A stretch of 64,000 bases of DNA from an uncultured Methanomethylovorans sp. (GTDB lineage Archaea; Halobacteriota; Methanosarcinia; Methanosarcinales; Methanosarcinaceae). Shown here piece by piece: positions 1-8,112 of the stretch. The position numbers and the translations under genes are program-made. Location: assembly GCF_963678545.1 (NCBI RefSeq), contig NZ_OY782870.1, positions 992,001 to 1,056,000 on the forward strand, given 5' to 3'. Each line of letters begins with the position of its first letter. The stretch's first letter is position 1. The notes beneath the pieces were generated by a model that worked only from the letters and a program-made list of their open reading frames with translations, was not told the DNA's origin and did no database searches.

Positions 1-1448
1 ATTTCCTTCGGAAAAAACCTGTACGTACTATATCTGGCGTAGCGGTGGTCGCAGCTATGACATCACCTGCTCCCTGTCCACATGGAACCTGTGTCCCTTG
101 TCCGGGAGGTCCAGGTTCGTCTTTTGCCTCACCTCAAAGCTATATGGGGCAGGAACCCTCTACAATGCGAGCAATACAATACGAATATGACCCATACAAG
201 ATCACAACTGCCCGGCTTGAACAATTGAAACAGATCGGTCATGATATAGGGAAAGCCGAATTAATCATAATGGGGGGGACGTACTCTGCTCGTAGTTTAG
301 ATTATCAGGAGTGGTACGTAAAAAGATGTCTTGAGGCCATGAATGACTTTTTTGGTACCGAATGGCGAGAACATGTGCAAGTAATTGGCAAGAAGCTTCC
401 TTATATTACTCTTGAAGAGGTGCAGAAAGTCAATGAAACAGCAAAGGTACGAAATGTAGGCACTACATTTGAGACAAGGCCGGACTGGACTAAAGAGGGG
501 CACGTAGATATATTATTAAAATTGGGTGCCACCAAAGTCGAAATTGGAGTGCAAAGCACTTATGATTTTGTACTTTCAAGGATCAATAGGGGGCATACTG
601 TTGCAGATACTATTGAGGCAAACCGGGTTTTGCGGGACAGTGCTCTAAAAGTGGGTTTTCACATGATGCCTCATCTTCCGGGAATGGATATTGAAGGGGA
701 TGTGTGTAATTTCAAAAGACTGTTCAAAGATAGCAGGTTCAGGCCGGATTACCTGAAGATATATCCAACGTTGGTTACGGAGGGAACAGAACTCCATAAT
801 ATGTGGAAGAATGGGGAATATGAAGCTCTTACAGATGAAAATGCTGTGGAGTTGCTCGCCCGGATCAAATCTTTCCTGCCTAAGTGGGTAAGATTGCAGA
901 GGATACAAAGGGATATCCCTGCTTACCAAATACTTGCAGGTACTCGTAAAAGCAATATTCGGCAACTCGCTAAGAGCATGCTGGAACAACATGGTGGGTC
1001 ATGTCGGTGCATTCGCTGTCGTGAAGTAGGTCATAATATTCTTAATGGAGTAATGCCTGATCCTGGGAAGATTAAACTCACAGTAGACAAATATGATTGT
1101 TGTGGTGGTGTGGAACATTTCATCGCTTTCGAAGATGTACAATCAGATATTTTGATAGGTTTTCTGAGACTTAGGTTCCCTTATGATCCTCACAGGCTTG
1201 AGCTTCAGAACTCAGCCCTGGTCAGGGAACTGCACGTATATGGTTCTATGGTTCCTGTAGGGGAAACTGCAAAAAAGTATGACTGGCAACATAGGGGCTA
1301 TGGGGCAGAATTACTTGCCTATGCAGAGGACTTGGCAAAAGATGCAGGCTTTGAAAAGATATCAATTATAAGTGGGATTGGTGTAAGGGAATATTATCGT
1401 AAGCAGGGTTATGTATTGGATGGAGTCTATATGTCTAAGTGTTTTTAG
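1..1448 (+). CDS. elp3: Elp3-family tRNA uridine-34 carboxymethyl synthase, 5' end outside window
   Basis: Radical-SAM acetyltransferase that starts the cm5U-type modification at the wobble uridine of tRNA. The frame is open from base 3, so the gene begins upstream of the window and roughly the first 60-80 residues are missing. The iron-sulfur motif CPHGTCVPC follows the family signature SGVAVVAAMTSP. A C-terminal GNAT acetyltransferase domain shows the acetyl-CoA loop HRGYGAELL and ends GYVLDGVYMSKCF, as Elp3 proteins do. Archaea use Elp3 alone, without the other Elongator subunits. The GTG at 45 is internal to the conserved domain and is not the true start. Identification is secure. Confidence 0.95.
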   Translation, partial: FLRKKPVRTISGVAVVAAMTSPAPCPHGTCVPCPGGPGSSFASPQSYMGQEPSTMRAIQYEYDPYKITTARLEQLKQIGHDIGKAELIIMGGTYSARSLDYQEWYVKRCLEAMNDFFGTEWREHVQVIGKKLPYITLEEVQKVNETAKVRNVGTTFETRPDWTKEGHVDILLKLGATKVEIGVQSTYDFVLSRINRGHTVADTIEANRVLRDSALKVGFHMMPHLPGMDIEGDVCNFKRLFKDSRFRPDYLKIYPTLVTEGTELHNMWKNGEYEALTDENAVELLARIKSFLPKWVRLQRIQRDIPAYQILAGTRKSNIRQLAKSMLEQHGGSCRCIRCREVGHNILNGVMPDPGKIKLTVDKYDCCGGVEHFIAFEDVQSDILIGFLRLRFPYDPHRLELQNSALVRELHVYGSMVPVGETAKKYDWQHRGYGAELLAYAEDLAKDAGFEKISIISGIGVREYYRKQGYVLDGVYMSKCF

Positions 1449-1490
1449 ATACTTTTTTTACCAATGCCTGCTAATCAATCAAGGACAACG

Positions 1491-1874
1491 ATGAGAAGTG
1501 AGCAGATAGAAAAAATGTCGGAAAAGGAGGTACTAGGCAAGATCCTGGAACTACTAGTACGTATTGATAAAAATTTAGACCACCTAGTTCCCAAGGGCAT
1601 ACCAATGGCCCATATACAGCCCATAAAGGGGGGTGCACCAAGTGGTCTAGATGTAATGACCTTGCTTTCCTTGCCAGAGCATTTGAGGACCACTGCAACG
1701 GTGTTGTTTGAAAGTGGGCCAGCTACTGCTGAAGAAATATCAAAGATAACTAAGAAAGAAAGAGCTGTAGAAAGCGGTTATCTCAATCAGCTTGTAAGAA
1801 TGAAACATGTGAATAAGTATCGTGACGGCAGAAAGGTATATTTTTGCATCAATCATGATAGTAAAAATGACTGA
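1491..1874 (+). CDS. Small winged-helix/HTH protein
   Basis: About 127 residues. The first ~50 form a charged helix rich in Glu, Lys and Leu. The C-terminal half (GPATAEEISKITKKERAVES, then YLNQLVRMKHVNKYRDGRKV) looks like an ArsR/MarR-type winged helix: helix, recognition helix, then a beta-hairpin wing. I prefer the ATG at 1491, preceded by AAGGA, over the ATG at 1464. It lies 42 bp after elp3 and 31 bp before the MinD-like gene, so the three may be co-transcribed. No specific target can be named. It could also be a partner of the ATPase and not a classical repressor. Confidence 0.7.
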   Translation: MRSEQIEKMSEKEVLGKILELLVRIDKNLDHLVPKGIPMAHIQPIKGGAPSGLDVMTLLSLPEHLRTTATVLFESGPATAEEISKITKKERAVESGYLNQLVRMKHVNKYRDGRKVYFCINHDSKND

Positions 1875-2558
1875 GTTCTAGGTTTTTTTTATAATAGGTG
1901 ATGATGTGGGGGTAACTGTAGCTGTACATTCTTCTAAAGGTGGAACTGGAAAAACATGTATTTCACTGAACCTTGCAGCATTATTGGCTAGTGATGGCAA
2001 TAATGTTTGTTTGCTAGATATGGATCTGAAAGCACCTTCTTTATGTACTTTTTTTAATCTATGTCCTAAATGGTGGCTTAATGAATATCTTGATGGCAAA
2101 TGTAATATCGATAGTGTATTGCATGAGGTAAGTTCACAATTGGGAACTAATGGTAAATTCGCAATTGGTTTTTCAAATCCCGATATTAATGCAATCAGAA
2201 CAATTTCTAATATGGAACGAAAATGGCAGGCAAAGGCATTAAAGTTTCTGTTGGATGCGAAAAAATCTCTATTTCAAAGTGGTATCGATGTACTGATTTT
2301 AGATACGGGACCTGGCCTGGAGTTTGAGTCGGTAAATGCAATCGCTATTTCAGATATTGTACTTTCTGTTATGATACCTGGTAATATAAGTTACAGGTCT
2401 ACAGAGCAACTTGTGAAGGGCGTTTATAAAAAACTTGAAAAAAAATATTATTTAGTTGAAAACATGAGCCATAATCCTTCTGTCTACCTATCCGGGAAAA
2501 AGGATGTTTATGGGATGCCGATCCTTGTCTCAATACCTTGTATGTGTGATGTTCCTCT

Positions 2559-2566
2559 GAAAAATG
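2559..2566. repeat. 8-bp target-site duplication of IS copy 1 (left)
   Basis: GAAAAATG here is repeated directly after the element at 3567-3574. Together with the 1000-bp element the insertion adds 1008 bp, a multiple of three, so the host reading frame resumes in phase. Confidence 0.95.
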
Positions 2567-3566
2567 GGCTCTGTAGAAATGCTACTTTTGCTTTTATTTT
2601 GACCTAATAATTTAAAAAGAATAAATCCCCTGAGTATTACTTTCCACTGAAACACAAAGGGGATGATTGTGTTTTGTCAAATAAGTACTTAAAGTTTGTT
2701 GATACAGCTTTAGCTGTATCAGGAAAATCACACCTGCCGATCTATAGTTGCAAATATTCGAAAAGGAAATATACACAACACCAGCTATTGACCTTGATTT
2801 TGTTAAAAGAATATCTTAATGTAGATTACAGAAGTATTGTTGAACTTGTTGAATTAATGGAGAGTTTGAAGTTAAGAATTGGTTTAAAAGAGGTTCCACA
2901 TTATACCACACTTCACAAGTTTATAACTAGACTTAGGTCAATTCTTTTCAGATCGTTGTTACAGCAAACACTAAAACTGTTCTATTCATATGGCGAAAAA
3001 ATAGAGATAATTGCCATTGATTCGAGTGGATTTACGAGTGGTCACTGTAGCTACTATTACTCTTTTAGGACTGGAAAGAAACGTAGATCATTCCTAAAAG
3101 TGAGTATTTCCATTGATACAAAGAAGTTTATTATCACTGGTTTTAAGATATCTGGTAAGCCTATCCATGATGCAAAGCATGCGATGACATTGCTACGGCA
3201 ATGTCATAAAAATCGCCAATCAAAGTTTTACCTTATGGACAAAGGTTACGATTCTGAAGCTATACATTCTCTAGTAAGGGAAGAACTAGACGCAGTAGCT
3301 ATGATTCCTTTGAGAGAAAGGAAAAGGAAGAAGATCAAGGGTAAGTATCGTAGAAAAATGATCGATGAGTTTGAGGAAATATTGTACCATTGCAGAAATC
3401 TTGTAGAAACGATGTTCTCTGTTCTGAAAAGGAAATACGGGGAAGAAGTGAAGGCAAAAAAGTATTGGAATCAAGCAAAAGAGGTTAAATTGAAACTATT
3501 AGTGCATAACCTTGACAGGTATGTCAAGGTTACATATATTGTTCAAATGAGCATTTCTACAAAGCC
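2567..3566 (+). mobile_element. IS5-family (ISH1-like) insertion sequence, copy 1
   Basis: Exactly 1000 bp, bounded by 17-bp terminal inverted repeats that match at 16 positions (left GGCTCTGTAGAAATGCT at 2567-2583, right at 3550-3566). It is flanked by a perfect 8-bp target duplication, GAAAAATG, at 2559-2566 and 3567-3574. It carries one DDE transposase gene. The 8-bp duplication and transposase type fit the ISH1 group of IS5. I see no base difference from copy 2. It sits inside the MinD-like gene on the same strand. Confidence 0.95.
2625..2664 (+). promoter_or_regulatory. Inverted repeat that could mask the transposase ribosome-binding site
   Basis: ATCCCCT (2625-2631) is fully complementary to AGGGGAT (2658-2664), which lies 9 nt before the TTG start and is the likely Shine-Dalgarno region. 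A transcript entering from outside would fold and hide it, whereas one starting inside the loop would not. Several bacterial ISs limit read-through expression this way; here it is inferred from complementarity only. The same repeat occurs in copy 2. Confidence 0.5.
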
Positions 3567-3672
3567 GAAAAATGATACTCTTATACTTAGTTTAACTGAT
3601 CCTGAACATACATTTACAGCTTATGTAAAGCAACTATCTAAAACAGTAGAAGAACAGTTAATGGGTATATAA
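2674..3672 (+). CDS. IS5-family DDE transposase, copy 1, running into host gene
   Basis: Transposase with a TTG start. The catalytic triad appears as D116 (AIDSSGFT), D189 (LMDKGYDSE) and E245 ([16 protein letters not shown]), the IS4/IS5 DDE layout. The element-encoded part is 297 residues plus a proline split across the right end. No stop codon exists inside the element, so translation continues 34 codons through the target duplication and the 3' end of the disrupted MinD-like gene, ending at 3670-3672 (332 residues in all). The extra tail is host sequence and may or may not be tolerated. Confidence 0.9.
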   Translation: MSNKYLKFVDTALAVSGKSHLPIYSCKYSKRKYTQHQLLTLILLKEYLNVDYRSIVELVELMESLKLRIGLKEVPHYTTLHKFITRLRSILFRSLLQQTLKLFYSYGEKIEIIAIDSSGFTSGHCSYYYSFRTGKKRRSFLKVSISIDTKKFIITGFKISGKPIHDAKHAMTLLRQCHKNRQSKFYLMDKGYDSEAIHSLVREELDAVAMIPLRERKRKKIKGKYRRKMIDEFEEILYHCRNLVETMFSVLKRKYGEEVKAKKYWNQAKEVKLKLLVHNLDRYVKVTYIVQMSISTKPKNDTLILSLTDPEHTFTAYVKQLSKTVEEQLMGI

Positions 3673-3691
3673 TCTGTTTTATCTGTTTCCT

Positions 3692-4495
3692 TTATTTCCC
3701 AAGTATCTTTTTTATTTCAGTTTGCATATAATCTTCAATGCTATCTTCTTTTATTTGCTGGGCTTTGTCTTCAAAAGTGGTTATATCTTGAAGGATGCCA
3801 TGGATCATTAAAAAAAGGACAAATACACTTAAGGTGGGGAATAAAGCAAGTATAGATCTCTCTATGGGGTATATTAGGGTAACTGCACCGAACATTGTAG
3901 GTGTGATGTCATAAAAAATAAGAGCTGCTGTTGAACCTGCAATGTGGTCTGCAAGTACGGCTATGGAAGCTACTAAATATAGATATATAAACAGAATAAC
4001 TTTAGATGGATTTATTTTTCTGCCATATTTATTTTCAAATTTGAAAAATATGGCCAATACTAAAACATGGTACCATGGATAATAAAATACGGCTCTTCCC
4101 GTTGAAAATGCATACCATGCCAAAAGGGGAATGGCATAAAGTGTTAAGGCTAATTTTTTTCTACCTGAGATTAGCAGAGCTCCTATCAATGAGGAGAATG
4201 TGACAAAAAGTGGACACATAAGGTGAAATGTATCTTTTTCAAAAAAATTAGGATTACTAAGTGCATGTAAAAAAATGCCTGAAAAGGATATTATTGGTCC
4301 CAGAATCGGGCCGAAAATCATCCCGTTCAAAGAGCTGAAAGAAACTACTGAGCTAATTCTGGAGCCTTCTATTCCTACTACATTTGTGATATCGGGTAGC
4401 CAGCTTGCAAAATAGGTAGCTGTTATACCAAGTAACACAGAAAATAATAATATGTCCTTTGAAGGACGCATTATTGCCATGAAGTATCTTTTCAC
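3692..4495 (-). CDS. Six-helix membrane protein, possibly ECF-transporter S-component-like
   Basis: 267 residues with about six hydrophobic segments, a short charged C-terminal tail, and Gly-rich stretches such as GMIFGPILGPIISFSG and ADHIAGSTAAL. Size and pattern recall substrate-binding S components of energy-coupling-factor transporters, which take up vitamins or metals, but I cannot name a substrate and no A or T component is adjacent. The start is GTG at 4495 or ATG at 4480; neither has a clear ribosome-binding site. IS copy 2 lies only 44 bp upstream of the GTG and may have cut it off from its promoter. A minus-strand TATA-like AAATTTAAAT remains near 4520-4530. Confidence 0.6.
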   Translation of the reverse strand: MKRYFMAIMRPSKDILLFSVLLGITATYFASWLPDITNVVGIEGSRISSVVSFSSLNGMIFGPILGPIISFSGIFLHALSNPNFFEKDTFHLMCPLFVTFSSLIGALLISGRKKLALTLYAIPLLAWYAFSTGRAVFYYPWYHVLVLAIFFKFENKYGRKINPSKVILFIYLYLVASIAVLADHIAGSTAALIFYDITPTMFGAVTLIYPIERSILALFPTLSVFVLFLMIHGILQDITTFEDKAQQIKEDSIEDYMQTEIKKILGK

Positions 4496-4539
4496 AATAG
4501 TAACTTAAAGGAAAGCATGATTTAAATTTTGCTAATTTT

Positions 4540-5539
4540 GGCTCTGTAGAAATGCTACTTTTGCTTTTATTTTGACCTAATAATTTAAAAAGAATAAATC
4601 CCCTGAGTATTACTTTCCACTGAAACACAAAGGGGATGATTGTGTTTTGTCAAATAAGTACTTAAAGTTTGTTGATACAGCTTTAGCTGTATCAGGAAAA
4701 TCACACCTGCCGATCTATAGTTGCAAATATTCGAAAAGGAAATATACACAACACCAGCTATTGACCTTGATTTTGTTAAAAGAATATCTTAATGTAGATT
4801 ACAGAAGTATTGTTGAACTTGTTGAATTAATGGAGAGTTTGAAGTTAAGAATTGGTTTAAAAGAGGTTCCACATTATACCACACTTCACAAGTTTATAAC
4901 TAGACTTAGGTCAATTCTTTTCAGATCGTTGTTACAGCAAACACTAAAACTGTTCTATTCATATGGCGAAAAAATAGAGATAATTGCCATTGATTCGAGT
5001 GGATTTACGAGTGGTCACTGTAGCTACTATTACTCTTTTAGGACTGGAAAGAAACGTAGATCATTCCTAAAAGTGAGTATTTCCATTGATACAAAGAAGT
5101 TTATTATCACTGGTTTTAAGATATCTGGTAAGCCTATCCATGATGCAAAGCATGCGATGACATTGCTACGGCAATGTCATAAAAATCGCCAATCAAAGTT
5201 TTACCTTATGGACAAAGGTTACGATTCTGAAGCTATACATTCTCTAGTAAGGGAAGAACTAGACGCAGTAGCTATGATTCCTTTGAGAGAAAGGAAAAGG
5301 AAGAAGATCAAGGGTAAGTATCGTAGAAAAATGATCGATGAGTTTGAGGAAATATTGTACCATTGCAGAAATCTTGTAGAAACGATGTTCTCTGTTCTGA
5401 AAAGGAAATACGGGGAAGAAGTGAAGGCAAAAAAGTATTGGAATCAAGCAAAAGAGGTTAAATTGAAACTATTAGTGCATAACCTTGACAGGTATGTCAA
5501 GGTTACATATATTGTTCAAATGAGCATTTCTACAAAGCC
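4540..5539 (+). mobile_element. IS5-family (ISH1-like) insertion sequence, copy 2
   Basis: A second 1000-bp copy, apparently identical to the element at 2567-3566, with the same inverted ends (4540-4556 and 5523-5539). Its own perfect target duplication, CTAATTTT, lies at 4532-4539 and 5540-5547. Separate duplications mean the two copies inserted independently; they do not behave as the ends of one composite transposon. Identity implies recent activity. Confidence 0.95.
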
Positions 5540-5543
5540 CTAA
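4647..5543 (+). CDS. IS5-family DDE transposase, copy 2
   Basis: 298 residues with the same TTG start and D116/D189/E245 triad as copy 1. It ends ISTKP with a TAA at 5541-5543. That stop lies outside the element: the last proline codon is completed by, and the TAA supplied by, the CTAATTTT target duplication. This copy encodes the near-minimal protein and is the more likely source of functional transposase. Confidence 0.92.
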   Translation: MSNKYLKFVDTALAVSGKSHLPIYSCKYSKRKYTQHQLLTLILLKEYLNVDYRSIVELVELMESLKLRIGLKEVPHYTTLHKFITRLRSILFRSLLQQTLKLFYSYGEKIEIIAIDSSGFTSGHCSYYYSFRTGKKRRSFLKVSISIDTKKFIITGFKISGKPIHDAKHAMTLLRQCHKNRQSKFYLMDKGYDSEAIHSLVREELDAVAMIPLRERKRKKIKGKYRRKMIDEFEEILYHCRNLVETMFSVLKRKYGEEVKAKKYWNQAKEVKLKLLVHNLDRYVKVTYIVQMSISTKP

Positions 5544-5850
5544 TTTTAATCTATTATACAAGTATATATATTTATTATATACCGGTGGCAATGAAATAAT
5601 TACAGTAATCTTGTAGTGGTACAATTTTCAAATAGTTTCCATTTACCTAAAATATATCTTTTGCGAATAACAATTTATTTAATCCACTTTGCATTAAATC
5701 CATACCATATCTTTTATATGTTCCGTCAGTGTATATTGTTTTACAAACCTAATTGTGATTAACTATATATATGATAATATACATAGAACTCGCCCGATCG
5801 GTTAAAATTTTTATAACAGTTGTAAGCTTTATACAAAGCGGGAGGTTAAC
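5544..5850. other. Gene-free AT-rich upstream region of the first DUF1699 gene
   Basis: No convincing reading frame. It contains the ancestral upstream region of the membrane-protein gene, displaced by the IS, and the promoter region of the DUF1699 gene. TATA-like stretches occur near 5765-5781 (CTATATATATGATAATAT) and 5803-5815 (TTAAAATTTTTAT). Confidence 0.5.
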
Positions 5851-6252
5851 TTGAAAATAAGAGTAGTAAGTTCAAAAGAAGAGATGGAGACCCTGCACCA
5901 GAGTGAGGAAATGATACACCTGGCTTTCAGGCCATCAAACACAGATATCTTTTCAATGGTTGAAAAATGTCCTAAACTTAAGGCTATCCACATGCCAACT
6001 TCATATAAGAAAACGCTTTCTAAGTCATCCCTTATGTTTCTTGAAATGCAGGGAGTAAGAATTCTTGAAGGTGATGTGTGGGGGCACAGGGAAGCAATAG
6101 AAGAGTATTCTGAGATTTCACAGCATGTATATGACCGTATACGTCAGTACAAGGGGCAAGGCATGTCTGATGAAGATATAGTAAAACAGATGAGGACTGA
6201 AACTGGTTTAAGTCCCGATATTCTCTCTTTCCTTATACGCAGAATTAAGTGA
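5851..6252 (+). CDS. DUF1699 family protein, copy A
   Basis: 133 residues, TTG start directly after the strong ribosome-binding site GGGAGGT. The start is fixed by alignment with the second copy (both begin MKIRVVSSKEE). Conserved blocks are HLAFRPSNTDIF, EGDVWGHR and a C-terminal LSPDxxSFLI. The fold looks alpha/beta with no membrane segment. To my knowledge DUF1699 is largely restricted to Methanosarcinales and has no assigned function. The tandem paralogue at 6780 and the long leaders before both genes point to regulated expression. No catalytic motif is obvious. Confidence 0.8.
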   Translation: MKIRVVSSKEEMETLHQSEEMIHLAFRPSNTDIFSMVEKCPKLKAIHMPTSYKKTLSKSSLMFLEMQGVRILEGDVWGHREAIEEYSEISQHVYDRIRQYKGQGMSDEDIVKQMRTETGLSPDILSFLIRRIK

Positions 6253-6267
6253 GGGATTTTTTCCCTC
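6251..6267 (+). terminator. Hairpin at the stop codon of DUF1699 copy A
   Basis: GAGGGA and TCCCTC (6251-6256 and 6262-6267) form a 6-bp stem with a T-rich loop, overlapping the TGA stop and followed by a pyrimidine-rich tract. A modest terminator candidate. Confidence 0.4.
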
Positions 6268-6779
6268 CTCTCTATTTAATTCTAAGCTCTATAATTAACT
6301 GTATATCTAAATCTATTATTATTTTTTCAGTTATTTATGCTGTTCTTGCTACTATATTTATTTCTTCTGTTTGTAGGACTTTAGTTCAATGTGTATCCAT
6401 GTACTACACATCAATAAATAACTTCTTTGTTTAAATTAACTATACTGAATGAATATTTACACTAGTTTTAATATTATTTATTCTTCTATGTACTGTATAA
6501 CTAGTCTAAGAGGTTAGGGTAAAATTTATATATGTTCTACTATATACTTTTATCTAATATGTTGGCAGCAGCTGCATATCCTAATTTTTTAACTTCATAA
6601 CTTGGTTTGCAGACTACTTGAGTCAAATAAAAGTAGTTTAGTAAATCATAACGATTACAATGTACATATAATAGTAGTTTGATAAACTTTAAATATTAAG
6701 TTGTAGATACACTCAACTAGGGTTTCAAAGTATTTTATTTTTCAAAAACAATATTTTGCGATCCACAGAGGTACAAGAT
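6268..6779. other. 512-bp gene-free spacer between the two DUF1699 genes
   Basis: Very AT-rich with many stops and no credible ORF. A TATA-like AAATTTATATATG near 6520-6532 is followed by the self-complementary GCAGCAGCTGC (6569-6579) and a T-run (about 6587-6592), which could mark a short RNA. A second TATA-like CTTTAAATATTA near 6687-6698 probably drives the downstream gene. Confidence 0.4.
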
Positions 6780-7178
6780 ATGAAAATAAGAGTTGTCAGT
6801 TCTAAAGAAGAGATCAATACGTTGAGTCCAAATGAAGAAATAGTGCATCTTGCGTTCAGACCATCTAACACAGATATTTTTTCTCTTATAATGAAATGTC
6901 CACAGGTTAAGGCGCTCCATATTCCAAGCTCTTACAAAAGAACTATATCCAACTCTGCAAAAATGTATCTTAAAATGCAGGGAATAGAGCTTCTTGAGGG
7001 CGATGTATGGGGACATCGCAAGGATATTAATGAGTACTCTGAGGTTTCCCAGAATGTGTACGACCGCATAAAGCAGTACCGTCTGGATGGAATGCAGGAA
7101 GAAGACATTACTGACAAAATGGTCAGAGAAACCAGGCTCAGCCCAGATTTCATCTCATTCCTAATTAAGAGCAACTAA
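6780..7178 (+). CDS. DUF1699 family protein, copy B
   Basis: 132 residues, clearly paralogous to the protein at 5851. MKIRVVSSKEE, HLAFRPSNTDIFS, EGDVWGHRKD, VYDRIKQY and LSPDFISFLI all align. The ATG at 6780 follows AGAGGT with normal spacing and matches the start of copy A; a TTG nine codons upstream would add residues that copy A lacks. It has its own TATA-like box and a good downstream hairpin, so it is probably transcribed alone. Function unknown. Confidence 0.85.
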   Translation: MKIRVVSSKEEINTLSPNEEIVHLAFRPSNTDIFSLIMKCPQVKALHIPSSYKRTISNSAKMYLKMQGIELLEGDVWGHRKDINEYSEVSQNVYDRIKQYRLDGMQEEDITDKMVRETRLSPDFISFLIKSN

Positions 7179-7186
7179 TTCTACTG

Positions 7187-7220
7187 TGCTGGTCTTATAT
7201 GACCAGTATTTTCTTCTATT
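7187..7220 (+). terminator. Terminator after DUF1699 copy B
   Basis: TGCTGGTC (7187-7194) pairs with GACCAGTA (7201-7208), an 8-bp stem with one G-U pair and a 6-nt loop. TTTTCTTCTATTTTT follows. It lies 8 bp after the stop codon. Confidence 0.65.
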
Positions 7221-7339
7221 TTTCTTCCCTTCCTACATTACATCTTTTAGATGCGGGAGCACGAATTTTAGGTATAAATAGTTTTTATTTCGCAAAAGCA
7301 GAATTCAAAAATGAAAAATTTGTAAAGTTGAGAATACTT

Positions 7340-7534
7340 TCACTCCACATCCATCAACTTAATACCTATCCCGGAAATAAGAAGTATAAAAATAACCAAA
7401 GAAGCGATGAACCCATATCGTTCTATTGATGGATTGTTGGCTGAAGCAAAAACTAAATGGGAAGCAACGATCAGAACTATCAAAATTATTACTGAACTGA
7501 TGGAAGATACGATTTCAAGGGTCTTTTTATTCAT
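7340..7534 (-). CDS. Small two-helix membrane protein
   Basis: 64 residues starting MNKKTLEIVSS, with two strongly hydrophobic segments (about residues 9-29 and 43-60) separated by a short polar loop, ending GIKLMDVE. The ATG at 7534 is preceded by only a weak ribosome-binding site. Support is the hydrophobic pattern and the lysine-rich N-terminus typical of small archaeal membrane proteins. It stands alone, convergent with DUF1699 copy B and divergent from the nuclease gene. Function unknown. Confidence 0.55.
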   Translation of the reverse strand: MNKKTLEIVSSISSVIILIVLIVASHLVFASANNPSIERYGFIASLVIFILLISGIGIKLMDVE

Positions 7535-7614
7535 ATGGCTCAATAAGTATGTAATGTACATCAATTTAACGCATTGTTACCATAGGCCTCAGATAAATAT
7601 CGGATAGGTAATTC

Positions 7615-8112
7615 ATGACAGAGTTTGAGAGGGTACTTGTACAATCATTCAATTCTTTTTTTACCGAGAATGGGGTAAAAGGAATCGCGCATAGAGTGAA
7701 GCAACATAGGTTTACTCCACAGTTTCTTGATGTGCTGGTAGATTCTCTTGATCCGGATTATTATATGGGTATAGAATGCAAAAGCATTTCAGTGGAAAAA
7801 GGAGCAAAGGCTCTATATTTTTCCCAGCATTTCACAGTGGACAAAAAGGGTAGTCATCAGATCGAACGAATCTCTAATTTTTTAAGACTTTCAGGACGCG
7901 CTGGTTTCCTGGCTGTGGAACTGAGAATGGGAATGGGTTATTCCCGTGAAGCATATATCGTACCCTGGACAGAACTGGATACTCTTTTCAATACTGATGG
8001 GGAGAATAAGTTATCTATATCTGATCTAAAGGAATATTCTATGATAGAGAGAGAAGGTAACAGGTATCGCATAGATCCGGCCAAATGGAAAGCTGGAAGG
8101 GTACTTGGATGA
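7615..8112 (+). CDS. Hjc-like PD-(D/E)XK endonuclease
   Basis: 165 residues. The N-terminus carries an early Glu (E4), D39 (FLDVLVDS) and the paired E54/K56 of GIECKS. This order (E, D, ExK) is the PD-(D/E)XK core of archaeal Holliday-junction resolvases such as Hjc, followed by a beta strand (AGFLAVELRMG). The C-terminal ~40 residues are extra. ATG start at 7615. Its stop overlaps the start of the RecJ-type gene (ATGA), so the two are translationally coupled and probably act in the same recombination or repair step. Family-level assignment is good; strict orthology to Hjc is not proven. Confidence 0.65.
   Translation: MTEFERVLVQSFNSFFTENGVKGIAHRVKQHRFTPQFLDVLVDSLDPDYYMGIECKSISVEKGAKALYFSQHFTVDKKGSHQIERISNFLRLSGRAGFLAVELRMGMGYSREAYIVPWTELDTLFNTDGENKLSISDLKEYSMIEREGNRYRIDPAKWKAGRVLG

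Larger units (their letters stand above)
1906..3672 (+). pseudogene. MinD/ParA-like ATPase gene interrupted by an insertion sequence
   Basis: The 5' part (1906-2566, GTG start after AGGTGA) encodes a deviant Walker A P-loop ATPase of the MinD/ParA/Mrp class, with KGGTGKT near residues 11-17, an LLDMDLKAPS switch and an ILDTGPG Walker B. These proteins position or partition other molecules, or act as carriers. At 2566 the frame enters an IS element and stops at 2605-2607, giving a 233-residue product with a foreign tail. Deleting the 1000-bp element and one 8-bp duplication joins 2566 to 3575 and restores an open frame of 252 residues ending in EEQLMGI at 3672. The gene was therefore intact until recently. 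Partner and function are unknown. Confidence 0.85.

Noticed and set aside
1464..1490. Earlier ATG start for the HTH protein
   Set aside because: No ribosome-binding site before it, whereas AAGGA precedes the ATG at 1491.
1446..1500. elp3 and the HTH gene are in the same frame separated by one TAG, suggesting pyrrolysine read-through
   Set aside because: elp3 ends at the residue where Elp3 proteins normally end (VYMSKCF), and the HTH gene has its own start and ribosome-binding site.
1471..1698. Minus-strand ORFs opposite the HTH gene
   Set aside because: Shadow frames of the plus-strand gene with no protein-like pattern or ribosome-binding site.
2567..5539. Composite transposon formed by the two IS copies around the membrane-protein gene
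   Set aside because: Each copy has its own perfect and different 8-bp duplication, and both lie in the same orientation as independent insertions.
6249..6434. 61-residue hydrophobic ORF after DUF1699 copy A
   Set aside because: Overlaps the terminator hairpin, lacks a ribosome-binding site, and is explained by AT-rich composition.
7199..7607. Plus-strand ORFs at 7199-7429 and 7407-7607
   Set aside because: No ribosome-binding site or protein-like pattern; the minus-strand membrane ORF at 7340-7534 is more convincing.
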